From Carposina sasakii (lineage: Eukaryota > Arthropoda > Insecta > Lepidoptera > Carposinidae): 64,000 bases of DNA. The notes beneath the pieces were generated by a model. The model ran no database searches. It saw only the letters and a list, made by a program, of their open reading frames with translations, and had not been told where the DNA came from. The stretch lies in NCBI GenBank assembly GCA_014607495.2, contig CP053155.1, positions 14,756,001 to 14,820,000 on the forward strand, read 5' to 3'. This document shows, one piece after another, positions 47,966 to 57,935 of this stretch. A program made the translations under genes and the position numbers. Each line of letters starts with the position of its first letter. Position 1 is the stretch's first letter.

Positions 47966-48146
47966 TTTAAGTATTTGTAAGTTTTAGTACCATATGAGTA
48001 TACATCTGACCCTGCTATACTAAACGTGGCTATAAATTCTCTTTGATGATCCACATGGGCACGCTACCTAATAATAGAGATCGGTTGACATTACTGTAAA
48101 AGCCTATGACGATCTATCGACCTCCACTTTAATCTATGCTCTAAGT

Positions 48147-48342
48147 CAGGGGTTCCCAAATTTTTTTTTTACCAAGGAACCTTAATTGATTATACTTTTC
48201 CTAACGGAACCCTACTTTGATAACTACTTCGGTGCGCGCGAACAACGTTGGTCACGGAACGTGTGATAATATTTTTTACGGAACCCTTGCGGCCCATTCA
48301 CGGAACCCCAGGGTTCCGCGGACCACCTTTCGGGAACCGCTG
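48147..48342. mobile_element. hAT-type MITE
   Basis: Seen: ends CAGGGGTTCCCAAA and, on minus, CAGCGGTTCCCGAAA, with flanking octamers CTCTAAGT (48139-48146) and CTCTAATT (48343-48350), 7 of 8 identical. An 8-bp TSD and CAG-ends are typical of hAT transposons. 196 bp, no coding capacity. Confidence 0.88.
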
Positions 48343-48664
48343 CTCTAATTTACACTTAAGTTAGTTATGGTTGTTTTTACACTTTTTTTTTCTGTATAAA
48401 CAAACCATTTACTACAATTTATGGATTCACAACGTGTCATATGTGTGAGTTGACAACCCTGACAGGTTTTATTTTATTAATTTGATGTGCCGTTTTGATT
48501 GCCGACTGTACCTACCTAATGTAATTAAAATTATCCATCCGGTGGTCTCGCAATACAATTTATATTAATACTTAATAACAATAACTTTTTTGTCAAGTTT
48601 TAATTTCTTATGTGAATATAAACTCATCCCTCATAATAATATTTAACATATATTTGTATGTAGG

Positions 48665-48775
48665 TAGATAATGATGTGTCCCCGAAATGGAGGAACATAA
48701 GGGAGATCTCAGGGCCGCGTTTAGCAGTTTAGCAAGCGGATGTTAATGATAAGTTGCTATCTTATCGCCTCGTGA
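48665..48775 (-). repeat. Dispersed repeat C, 3' half
   Basis: Seen: CCCGAAATGGAGGAACATAA, GCGGATGTTAATGATAAGTT and TTATCGCCT read on plus. Confidence 0.55.
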
Positions 48776-48787
48776 TATTTACTTGTT

Positions 48788-48862
48788 ACATACATAAATA
48801 CATACATAACCTCACGCCTATATCCCACAGGGGTAGGCAGAGACTACAGATCTCCATTTAGT
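48788..48862 (-). mobile_element. LINE tail fragment (family E)
   Basis: Seen: ATAC-rich tail followed by CACGCCTATATCCCACAGG and GGTAGGCAGAGACTACAGAT, the same order as the copy at 53743-53905. Only the terminal ~75 bp remain. Confidence 0.7.
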
Positions 48863-49389
48863 TATTAATTATTATTTGCTTGTTATTAATGCAAAAAACT
48901 CTTTATGTTACGTTCGATATAATTTCATCAATCAAGAACGCATCTATGTATAGGTAATGCAACAAATTATGAATTATGTTAACACATAGAAACCTCACTG
49001 GAAACATAATCATATTAAATCCAAAAGCTAACTTGGAGTTCGTGTATTAAGTTACAACTAAGTCACACGTGCTGTTTGTCTGTATTGTTTGAAAACAACA
49101 ATAACTTCAAGTTATAATAGTTTGCTAAGTAAATCATATTTGTTTGCAAATATGCCTGCCTTCGTTTTCGTAAACTCCAAGTTTCATCAAGATCTGTTCG
49201 ACAGTTTTTAAGTACAAGACTAATGAAAATACAAACATCCATTCTCATAAACTTTTATGTTAATTAATTAGTGGTAAGGATACGAGAACTGCAGAGAAAG
49301 TTTGTTCATTAATCTCAGATTTTTTGATCGAAACAATTGACAAATTAATCTCATAAGATGGCTGCTGATATGGCAAAACCGGAGATCGA

Positions 49390-49447
49390 GCCTTGTGGCG
49401 TACTCTGGGGGAGGCCTACGTCCAGCAGTGGATTACAATAGGCTGAG
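49390..49447 (+). mobile_element. Family B 3' end
   Basis: Seen: CCTTGTGGCGTACTCTGGGG and CAGCAGTGGATTACAATAGG. Only the last ~58 bp. Confidence 0.7.
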
Positions 49448-50009
49448 AATCTTTTAAGCTCAATAACTGAACGAATTTTGACAAAACCTTTTGCTTTTTG
49501 TTCCAATCGTAGCAAGGAAGCAACCTACTACCTACATTCAACAATTTTCCTTTAATATAATTTCGCTGTATGTCCAACTTTATCGTATTTAATTTATTTA
49601 ATACAAAAATTATAGATAACTTTAATAACCAATTTCAAGCTATTAAGCACCTTAGGATAAACAAATTATAGTTTGAAATGGTGTGTGATATTGGTGTCAT
49701 ACTATCGTATTATCTTATCACTGTGATTAACCTAGTTTAAGTGGAAGTATATGAAATATTTTTAAAAGATTGTCAAGGAATCACTCAAACGCGGAGACAG
49801 CGAAGCGCATTCTTCAGCGTAAGTATTTATGTGGAATTACTTAATTAATTAATTATTGAATTAATTAATGAATAAAATATTTTTCTTGACACAACATTGT
49901 TGTGACAACATTATACTAATTTATGGTCAGTGAAATTAGGAATCTATTAATTCTATAAATTCATTATTCCTATGAAGATGCAGGCCTTCGCTACACTATT
50001 AACTGTACG

Positions 50010-50185
50010 ACAAGGCTACTGCCATAGGAGGGCTTTTGCCCATAGTCACCACGCTGTGTAGGCGGGTTGGTGACCACAGTGTGATTTTCGGATTGTCAAC
50101 ACGGGAGGCGCTGCAGCCCACCTCCCGGAAACCCTTACGATACCCACAAGCAGACATGTAGCTATTCTACTCCACGCGGCAAATT
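50010..50185 (-). mobile_element. Family B element, partial
   Basis: Seen on the minus strand: CCTCCCGTGTTGACAATCCG and CACACTGTGGTCACCAACCC; the TCCAGCAGTGGACTGC end is missing. Confidence 0.7.
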
Positions 50186-50371
50186 AAACTTATCTTCTAA
50201 GTACTTCCTTCATCGAATTTATTATGTTATCAACACGGCGCCCCGCTCCGGCGCCGTGCTTATCAAGCCGCGATGACTTCCTAGATATGGATGTATGGCA
50301 ACGTTCTTCAAGTACGATGATACCTGCATTTTTAAGAATTACATCAAGAAGATTGATCCATCATACATCTA

Positions 50372-50642
50372 TACAGGGTGTAACAAAAGGGGTATGTTAA
50401 GCGAAATGATATAAAAATAAAAAGAAATGCTATAGAGAACCTATTCCCAAAATTTGATGCACGAAATCACATGTTTATTTTTCCAGATAGTATGGAGAAT
50501 TCCTCAACAACACAGGAATGTTCTCATACAATCTTGAAAAATAAACATGTGAATTCGAGTCTAATTTTAGAAATAGGTTATTTATAGTGGGCTATTTTCA
50601 TAGGATTTCGCTTAACATACCCCTTCTGTTACACCCTGTATA
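50372..50642. mobile_element. MITE with ~36-bp TIRs (ACAGGGTGTAAC family)
   Basis: Seen: left end TACAGGGTGTAACAAAAGGG and right end (minus) TACAGGGTGTAACAGAAGGG, the match continuing through GGTATGTTAAGCGAAAT with one mismatch in 36. Flanking TA. Interior includes TCTTGAAAAATAAACATGTG. Confidence 0.9.
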
Positions 50643-50963
50643 CACATCCTGTATAATATATTAATGATTGATGATAATGAGGCTAAGACTAACGCTAAGG
50701 GCTATTAGCTTATTTACTTGTAGATTTTCGGGTTCGGCCAACATTGCTAACTAACCTACCTGACGCTTACCTTATTTGAGAATCAATTTTACGCTTATCA
50801 CGCTGCATATAGAACGTAGACTCAAAATTTTGATAAGCCAATACCGAAAATGTTTATCGCTGTTATAAATAACAAACGCACCTACGCATCGTTTATCACG
50901 TACATACCTACTTACATCTAAAACTGCCTCGTAATATATTCTACAGGTAATATAGGTATTTTA

Positions 50964-51177
50964 CTTAGATGAATTATAACTAGATTCAGTGACGGCGCTC
51001 AAAAAATGGCTCGACAAATAGCTGCTTAAATGTATGGCTGGGCATCTATTGTAATAAATTGACACAAACAAAGCCGAGTCTTATGGTAACTACATAAGAT
51101 TCAAGTTTAAAAATCTGATGTAATGCAGTTATTACGTTTATATAGATTTACTGGTGCCACTTTTTATAACGATTTCA
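50964..51177 (+). repeat. ~210-bp repeat, copy 1
   Basis: Seen: TTAGATGAATTATAACTAGA, GCGCTCAAAAAATGGCTCGA, CGAGTCTTATGGTAACTACA, AATGCAGTTATTACGTTTAT. Same order at 63799-64000. Confidence 0.8.
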
Positions 51178-51374
51178 TTATGAAACCCCGCGTCTACCTA
51201 TAAACACGTCACTGGTATTTTACCTAATACTTACACTAAAGATAATAATCAGTAAAACGGACAAAGTACTAGTCTTCGTCTAGTATCTATGTTTGCACTT
51301 TTCCTAGGAATTTTTATCAGTATGAGATAGCAATCTGCATCTAGCACATCGGCGGCGGCTGCTCGCTAGACCCG

Positions 51375-51571
51375 CCCCCTTATTATTACCTACGAGTAAC
51401 TAGCAAAATCAAACCGATAGCGAAAATTGTACAAAAATCGCTGATTGCTTGTCAAATTCGAATTACGCAAAATGAATTTCAAAGGAACTTTGACATTTCA
51501 AGGCGAATATTGTACAATTTTTGCTATCGCTTTGCTTCGGCTTTGCTATTGCTTTTACGTAATCAGGGGGC
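51375..51571 (-). mobile_element. Foldback MITE (CCCCTGATTACGTAA), copy 2
   Basis: Seen: reverse complement of copy 1 over its full length, ends CCCCCTTATTATTACCTACG and TTTTACGTAATCAGGGGGCT. Confidence 0.75.
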
Positions 51572-51979
51572 TGTGGGTTTTTTTTAGCAGTTATATGGTG
51601 TTATAACCTTAATTATATAGTCTTAATTTGGTCGATTGTAACCGTTACACTCAAAATTAGTCCTACCTATCCCTCTCTGTATTAGCCATTTATGTTAAGA
51701 ACAGGGACAAACCTGACGAAGTTAAGTGTGACAGAATCGATCATAATGTTCTACAAGCCATAATTCGTCCTATAAAGCCCATACTGTTCAAAATGCCTAG
51801 GCAGAATAATGCCTTTTACAATTTATTTGCGATATACTCGTATCTATTTATGCTGCGTATACGACGCCATTTGGATTCTGGGTTTGATTATGGAGGTCAA
51901 ACGCAAAAAGGATTTATCAAATTCAAACTCTTCAGCCTTATCATCACGGTTACTGTGATTATATTATAGGTAGATATCA

Positions 51980-52216
51980 CGTGCCGCGTGGTGCCGGCAG
52001 AGTAGAGTTTGTACCACCCGGGTTCCGGGGTTTCAGGGAAGTTGGGCAGCAGCGCCTCCCGTACTGACAACATAGTCCGGAAATCACACTGCGGTCACCA
52101 ACCCGCCTGCCCAGCGTGGTGACTATGGGCAAAACCCCCCTGTGGCAGTAGCCTTGTGGCGTGCCCCGGGGGAGGTCTACGTCCAGCAGTGGACTGCAAT
52201 AGGCTGAAGAAGAAGA
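51980..52216 (+). mobile_element. RTE-tailed SINE-like element (family B), full copy
   Basis: Seen: 8-bp AGATATCA flanks it (51972-51979 and 52217-52224). It begins TGCCGCGTGGTGCCGGCAGA and ends CAGCAGTGGACTGCAATAGG then (GAA)n. Same 5' and 3' ends as the copy at 45024-45276, with a small internal deletion around 52010-52030. Confidence 0.82.
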
Positions 52217-52469
52217 AGATATCAAACATGTGCTATATATCTTATCATTTGCGCTAGTATGAAACAGGAAGCATTGTTTACAATTTTACATAAAGTGACT
52301 TAGTTATTGGATATTTTCTGTCCAAGAAGGCGTGTAGTTTTTATAAAATGGAGCAGTCCATAGAAGAGGAATGTTTTAAGAAATAATCTTCAAAAATATA
52401 TTGTTATTTAATTTACATACATACAGAGTCATGGTAGGACAAAACAAACAGAAAACTTAAATCTACACA

Positions 52470-52505
52470 CTTCAGTCCACTGCTGGACGTAGGCCTTCCC
52501 CAGGG
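52470..52505 (-). mobile_element. Family B 3' end, fragment
   Basis: Seen: CAGTCCACTGCTGGACGTAG and CCTTCCCCAGGGC, the terminal part only. Confidence 0.6.
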
Positions 52506-52574
52506 CAATCAACACGCGTTCGGTTCTGAGTTTCGCGTTTTGATTCACTCCAGGCACTCCAGCCCCCGTATGAT

Positions 52575-52885
52575 GGAGGGGGCGAGATTTGGCGAGAGAG
52601 ACACTTTTAAACGTCAAATTCACAGAGCTTTTAATAACTAGATAAACTAAGTGTATGTACTTTGCATGTAAAAATAGACTTTATAATTAGAATAAATACT
52701 CGTTCTCGAGCCAGGACTAAATGAATTAGGGCTGATAGAAGTGGTTTGCAATCCCTTTTTAGTTTTCACACACCAAGTAGAAACACTTGCCTTGTCTAGT
52801 TATTACTTAGCTCTGTGGATTTGACGGTAAAATTGAGACATCTCGCTCTCATCAAATTCATCAAACGGGTGCAGGTTTTCTCTAT
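52575..52885. mobile_element. Long-TIR MITE, copy 2
   Basis: Seen: ATTTGGCGAGAGAGACACTT start, AACTAGATAAACTAAGTGTA, and right arm ATTACTTAGCTCTGTGGATT to CATCTCGCTCTCATCAAATT. Has about 45 bp extra (52745-52795) relative to copy 1. Confidence 0.85.
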
Positions 52886-53247
52886 TTTCCTCGCCCAGGT
52901 TCTGTGTAGCGGGCATATAACACGCACCCCTTTTGTTACACTCCAGCTCAACTCAACATTTCATATACGAGTATGCTACTCGTACGAGTGTTAATTACAC
53001 TTCTTACTTCCGTGACATTGTCACCATGAGTTGCCTAACAGCTAAACAATTTGCTACCTATGCTTATTTTTTTCACCTAAATAAAGTTATTTCGTAAGTA
53101 GAGCAGTATCGAATAATAAGATATCGTATTTCCATTGTTATTCGATGTCTGCCGGAAAATATGCGAAAACTATTGTTTTGAACAAGTTGATGTTATGCAT
53201 TGTTATAGTGATTAATTAATTATACTTATTAATATCATTTTTATTTT

Positions 53248-53437
53248 GGTAGATGGACCAAAGTGGTGACGGAATGGTGGCCGACGGATGCTCTAAGACC
53301 GAGGGGCAGACCACCCATGGCCAGATGGTATCCGAAAATCTGGTGCACACCAGTGGATGAGGTTGGGTTAGGGCAGAGGACAGTGGCGTAGTGAAGAAGG
53401 GGTCTTTACTTAGCAGTGGGTGCAGGATGCTGTATAG
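53248..53437 (+). pseudogene. Degenerate LINE C-terminal fragment
   Basis: Seen: the plus strand reads GRWTKVVTEWWPTDALRPRG followed by RPPMARW, then QRTVA and stop codons; another frame near the end reads VFT-stop-QWVQDAV. This follows the pattern WTxxVxxWxPxxxxRxRGRPxxRW ... QQWVQ seen at the C-terminus of RTE-type ORFs. The stops and frame changes show it is an old copy. Confidence 0.7.
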
Positions 53438-53607
53438 ATAGATATCATCTTTAAAATTACTAAAACTTTTTATTATTATCTACTAAAGCTATTCTGTATC
53501 TGTTGGAGGAAATGTTTCGATAACTTTGCGAACTTCTCTGTCGCTCATACAATTGTTACACTGTCTAAGGCTAAATAGTTTGATCACTAGTTAAGCTTAC
53601 ACGATAC

Positions 53608-53728
53608 AAAATCAGCCTATAGCAGTCCACTGGATGTAGGCTTCCCCCAGGGTACGCCACAAGGCTACTGCCACAGGGGGGATTTTCCCATAGTCACCAC
53701 GCTGGGCAGGCGGGTTGGTGACCCCAGT
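53608..53728 (-). mobile_element. Family B 3' half
   Basis: Seen: AGCAGTCCACTGGATGTAGG through CATAGTCACCACGCTGGGCA to GGTTGGTGACCCCAGT. It stops exactly where the 14-bp TSD of the neighbouring family E insertion starts. Encodes the LGEAYIQWTAIG end peptide on the minus strand with a 3-bp loss. Confidence 0.7.
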
Positions 53729-53742
53729 ACAGATAAGCTTAC

Positions 53743-53905
53743 ATACATACATAAAAATCACGCCTCTTTCCCGGAGGGGTAGGCAGAGATCACGGATCTC
53801 CATTTGCTACGATCCTGAGACACCTCTTTCGCTTCATCTACTTTCCTGATATTCTTCATGCACGTTCGTCGGTTTAGGGTACTCGTGACCTGACCTTTCT
53901 CTAGA
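53743..53905 (-). mobile_element. 5'-truncated LINE tail (family E)
   Basis: Seen: the 14-bp word ACAGATAAGCTTAC flanks the interval exactly (53729-53742 and 53906-53919). On the minus strand it encodes DEAKEVSQDRSKWRSVISAY then PSGKEA, stop, and an ATGTATGTAT tail. The QDRSKWRSV motif is the C-terminus of RTE/CR1-like LINEs. A clean insertion of a truncated copy right beside a family B fragment. Confidence 0.88.
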
Positions 53906-54009
53906 ACAGATAAGCTTACTGTTAGATAAAAACGTCTGTCAAATATACCTATATTATTTTTGACGTGTTTAAGCTTAACAACTGATCGAACAAATTGGCC
54001 ATAGTCCTG

Positions 54010-54098
54010 CCACAATATGCTAAACGTAGCTGTGTAATATCCTTCATGATCTTGTAGTTCTGGCTACCAACACAGCCGTGTGTGTATGTATGTATGAT
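54010..54098 (+). repeat. Dispersed repeat C, 3' half
   Basis: Seen: CCACAATATGCTAAACGTAG, TGATCTTGTAGTTCTGGCTA and ACAGCCGTGTGTGTATGTAT. Shorter matches to the same half lie at 42725-42775, 48005-48060, 55455-55502 (minus), 57890-57935 and 62825-62910. Confidence 0.6.
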
Positions 54099-54305
54099 TT
54101 TTTTCTATTCATGTTTTATCTAAAAATTGTAATAATGATACGAGTAGTTTATCTTCTATTATCTCAGTATGTCCAAAACTTCTCGTTTAGAGCACTTTGC
54201 GCGTAAATGCAATGAAAAGTAAACAAACCAACAACGCATAAGTAATCTTACTGATATGCAATCATATGATATGTTATCATTGTTTATTACATCATCATCA
54301 TTATT

Positions 54306-54351
54306 AACCCCCGACGCAAAAACGACGGGGTGTTATAAGTTTGACGTGTCT

Positions 54352-54412
<61 letters not shown>

Positions 54413-54580
54413 TGTGTGTGTGTAAATGTGTATGTGTCTGTCTGTGGCATCGTAGCTCCCAAACGGATGATCCGATTTTAATGCGGTTTATTTTGTTTAA
54501 AAGGTATATCAGTCGAGAGTGTTCTTAGCTATGTTTGGTGGAAATCGGTTCAGGTCTTCAAGGTCATCACGTCGTTTGTT
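54306..54580. repeat. Microsatellite-bearing repeat with (TG)27
   Basis: Seen: CCCCCGACGCAAAAACGACG, GTGTTATAAGTTTGACGTGT, then an uninterrupted (TG)27 at 54357-54410, then CATCGTAGCTCCCAAACGGA and GAAATCGGTTCAGGTCTTCA. The CCCGACG/CGACGGGG words can fold. The Val/Cys-rich 90-codon ORF across it is an artefact of the TG run. Confidence 0.9.
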
Positions 54581-54657
54581 AGGTGTGATAGGAATGTTAC
54601 ACACTCAGTTTGCTTGCAAGCATATGTGGGATCTGACATTTGAAACACTAATGTCTT

Positions 54658-54965
54658 CTGGAACCACTGAGCTGGTCTGCTGTTAGGGCTCGAAGATAGG
54701 AGACGTAACCCTGGACTGCCTTTTAGTAAACCCATCGAGTTTGGGCTCGTTGGATTTGTCTTAACTAGTTCTCTTTATGTTTCTAATTGACGAGGACCTG
54801 ATGCTGGAAATCTGGAACCTCTGAGCTGGTCTGATGATAGGGCTCGAAGGTGGGAGACGTAACCCTGGTCTACCTTTTAGTAAAGCCATCGAGTTTGGGC
54901 TCGTTGAATTTGTCTTGACTGGTTCTCTTCATGTTTCTAATTGACGAGGACCTGATGCTGGAAAT
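54658..54965 (+). repeat. 154-bp tandem duplication
   Basis: Seen: CTGGAACCACTGAGCTGGTC at 54658 and CTGGAACCTCTGAGCTGGTC at 54812; both run through TTTGGGCTCGTTG to GACGAGGACCTGATGCTGGA with a few mismatches. A 14-base C run (55030-55043) follows shortly after. Confidence 0.93.
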
Positions 54966-55521
54966 GGGATGTGGCGATGAAACCCAGGAATGCCGGAATG
55001 AAACGGATAAACCGATTTATATTTTTTCTCCCCCCCCCCCCCCGATGCGACAAAATTTAATCAAAAGTTGCATACGTACGGTCAACAGCAGGCCAAGATA
55101 ACCATTTGCAGTTCAAAATTAGCGGTTATGCCTCCGACATAAAGGTGGCACAAAGTCCGGAGTAGATAGTCTGACATGCTTTAGTTGGTACTTACGTAGT
55201 GTTAAAAGTTATTTTTTGCTTTTTATAGGGTTTAGCATTTTAAACCTTTTGTCATAATCATTGTGTTTCTCAATTCAGGGAATATTTTCGAATTTTTATT
55301 AATTATATCACGGATTATTTTTAATTATAGTAACCTCTTATACACAAGCGAGTACCTAAAGAAGCATTTTTTTATGTATGTATGTACCTACTATGTATTT
55401 CAAGAGGAACTTTTTGTAAACACGTAGGCAAGTATAATAAAAATATACAACTGTGCTTTTGGGATCTCCTACACGAAATGGGGTAGCCAGAACTGTAGGA
55501 AAATCTATTTGTATGTATGTA

Positions 55522-55733
55522 CTAGTGGACGCCGGCGACTTCGTCCGCGTGGACTGCAGAAAAAACAAAATGTCGAAATTATCCGGGATAAAGTAGCCTA
55601 CGTGTTAATCAGGGTGTCAGCTAACTCCATACCTTTATTTTATTAAAATCGCTCCAGTCGTTTTTACGTGAAAATGTAACAAACATCCATCCATACTCAC
55701 AAACTTTCGCGTTTATAATACGTATTAGTAAGA
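55522..55733 (-). mobile_element. Non-autonomous Helitron, short complete copy
   Basis: Seen: 3' end CTAG (55522-55525) preceded by A, and 5' end TCTTACTAATACGTATTATA on minus with T following on plus. Both ends sit at A|T. It shares the 5' end type with the Helitrons at 719 and 37421 and the 3' hairpin type with 43634. Confidence 0.9.
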
Positions 55734-56782
55734 TATTGTAGTAACATTTGCAACATGAGCATAAAGCTATATTTATATTTAACATTATATATTAAACTAA
55801 ATTTCCATTAAAGTAATTATTCCATAAGGTGCGAAGGTCCATGAATCATTCCTATACGCAACAAAATCAATTAAAATAATTATTTGTAATGACTTAATTC
55901 ACTCCTTAATTCCTAATGAGAAAACATTGGAATTTATTGAATGGAAGGTATTTGGTCTTGATAATAAATTGTTAAGACCATGTACAGTTTGTTTTGCTAA
56001 ACATGAAATATAAGTACCTAAACCTCATTATGTTTTCCCTTAGACCGTTTGCTTACGGCCAAAATGATTCTGTTGCTAAAGACACAGTTTCAAAAAAAAT
56101 ACAGGTTAAAATTTTTTAGAAAACGCTCTTAAAATCTATATCCAAAACAACCAGTGTAGATAAACTTTTTTATAATTTCTTTCCGCATATTTTGCAAACC
56201 TTGCACTTCCTGCTATATGTATACTGACCATGGAGAAGGTATAAAACAGGAGGAGGGACTATGAACTGAGTCGTGTGGCAATCGTGAGGCCATGACGTCA
56301 TGATAGGGGCGGAGCTTCAGGGCCAATAAGTGTAACGCAGTAGCTGTAATGGGCAGCGTTACAGTGTTAGGATGCTCCCCTCGTCCCATACTTCACCCCC
56401 GCTCAGCGGCACACTATTTTTGCAAAAATATACTTAGCCGCTGCTCCTCTTTTATTTCTTCTCCATTATACTGACACATTCTCGACCTGACACTATGCTA
56501 TATTTATAATTCATGACCAAGTATACACATATGGTATGCATTGCAACTCTTCGCTTCGGATCGAAACAAAAACTAAAAAAATGTCTGTTTCCGTTTAGTG
56601 AATTTTTGCGTACATTACGTGATAAGGATCCCAAGTTGTATGCGCTCGCGCACATAAAATGTATTAGAGCATTGCCCTACGTGCGTCGTGCATGCATTTG
56701 AAACAAATTGTTTGAATTAATAATAATGCTCGGCGATTTACTGCAGGTACTGCTACATACATAAATAGACACGGCCGTGTTA
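55734..56782. other. No gene recognised
   Basis: Contains the CRE-like site and a 62-codon plus frame (56513-56701) with many basic residues but no known motif. Confidence 0.45.
56292..56301. promoter_or_regulatory. CRE-like palindrome ATGACGTCAT
   Basis: Seen: full palindromic CREB/ATF consensus within a GC-richer stretch (56225-56410) that also has GTATAAAACAGG (56239-56250) 40-50 bp upstream. No gene starts nearby, so a functional role is only a possibility. Confidence 0.25.
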
Positions 56783-56955
56783 CCAAAATGGGGTAACTAC
56801 AACTGCAGGATCGTTATGGAGGTCCCGCAGCCACGTTTAGGATAGCGGGGACAGATGTTAATGATCAGTTGTCTCCTGAGAGAATGCCCGAGTTCCTCAG
56901 ACGACTTTTACGACATGCACGGAAAGAGATGCAGTTGATGTATTCTAGTATTTAA
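56783..56955 (-). repeat. Dispersed repeat C, near-complete copy
   Basis: Seen: tail TACATACATAAATAGACACG, then ACCAAAATGGGGTAACTACA and, at the 5' end, CTAGAATACATCAACTGCAT read on minus. The two halves are in the standard order. Confidence 0.7.
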
Positions 56956-57043
56956 AATATGTTTGTTTGTAAGATAAATCATATGAACTAAGGTATGTGT
57001 AAATAGATTACGCTTTTGTGTAAGTAAGTACACACGTTCTACC

Positions 57044-57309
57044 CATGAACGTATAAAGAATAACGGACAGAGTGTTGTGACTACACAGAATGAAGCATTC
57101 ATAGTAAGCTCGGCAACGATATTCCATGGAGTAGGGATGTGTATTGACGCGTTATGCACCCACATATACAAACCATTGTAAGCTCGGCGCCTACTGGAAA
57201 ATACGCACACATGCCCAACGCCGCCCGCCAATTTCAGTTGCGTTTCACTATTATGTATGCAAAGTGACAGGACATTTGTTATCGTCGGCGTTGTTCCTTA
57301 TACGTTCAT
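57044..57309. mobile_element. Second copy of the CATGAACG MITE
   Basis: Seen: starts CATGAACGTATAAAGAATAA and ends with TTGTTCCTTATACGTTCAT; the interior (TTCCATGGAGTAGGGATG, CGGCGCCTACTGGAAAATA) matches 11048-11291 in reverse complement. TSDs are degraded (TTCTA shared). Confidence 0.82.
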
Positions 57310-57312
57310 TTT

Positions 57313-57385
57313 CTAGGCAAACATGTACCACCTTAGGCCGCATCTTGCTTAACATCAGGCACGATGGCGGTCAAATGTTTGCCTA
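57313..57385. repeat. Foldback with 12-bp arms around a repeat-like core
   Basis: Seen: CTAGGCAAACAT (57313-57324) and ATGTTTGCCTAG (57374-57385) are perfect complements. The core has CCTTAGGCCGCATCTTGCTT and AACATCAGGCACGATGGCGG, which I recall from lepidopteran LINE 3' ends. Starts a few bases after the MITE at 57044-57309. Confidence 0.75.
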
Positions 57386-57647
57386 GCTAATTGTAAAAAA
57401 AATATATATACAACGCTTACAGATGTTTAGCATTTCTCAGCCAAAATTTGATATTGTTTGATATTGATCAGGTCTCGAGACGAGTGGGCAATGACTCCAG
57501 GACAATGGGTAATCAGGTATGCACGGGAGGGAGATTGGCGGATTTCCTCCGATTCAAATTGCACGTGGCATGTGGTCGATATTCTTATAATGTAAATAGC
57601 TGTATAAAAATATTTTGTATATACGTACGTAGTACCTAATAATGTCC

Positions 57648-57780
57648 TGATGCGGGGCTTGACTAGAACACATCAGCCGCATCTCCTTCCATACATATCT
57701 TGGAAGTCAACTAAGGAGTAAGGAGCCTAAAGGCGTTTCTTCAGGCGATGCTAGCTAACTTTTCATTGATATTTGACATC
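57648..57780 (+). repeat. Dispersed repeat C, 5' half
   Basis: Seen: TCCTGATGCGGGGCTTGACT, ACACATCAGCCGCATCTCCT, then a degraded AAGTCAACTAAGG and TTCAGGCGATGCTAGC. Confidence 0.6.
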
Positions 57781-57935
57781 TGAGATGCGAGATATCCCCA
57801 ACACAAGTATTATTATTACTTACTGGGGCTTTTTCGACAGAACAGAAAATGTTTTACTGAAATAACGCAATTTTTATTTATTTATTATCCGACCCGGCTA
57901 TGCTAAACGTGCCTATGGGATCTCCCTTACTTAGT

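Noticed and set aside
54256..54528. 90-codon frame rich in Val and Cys
   Set aside because: It is the translation of the (TG)27 microsatellite.
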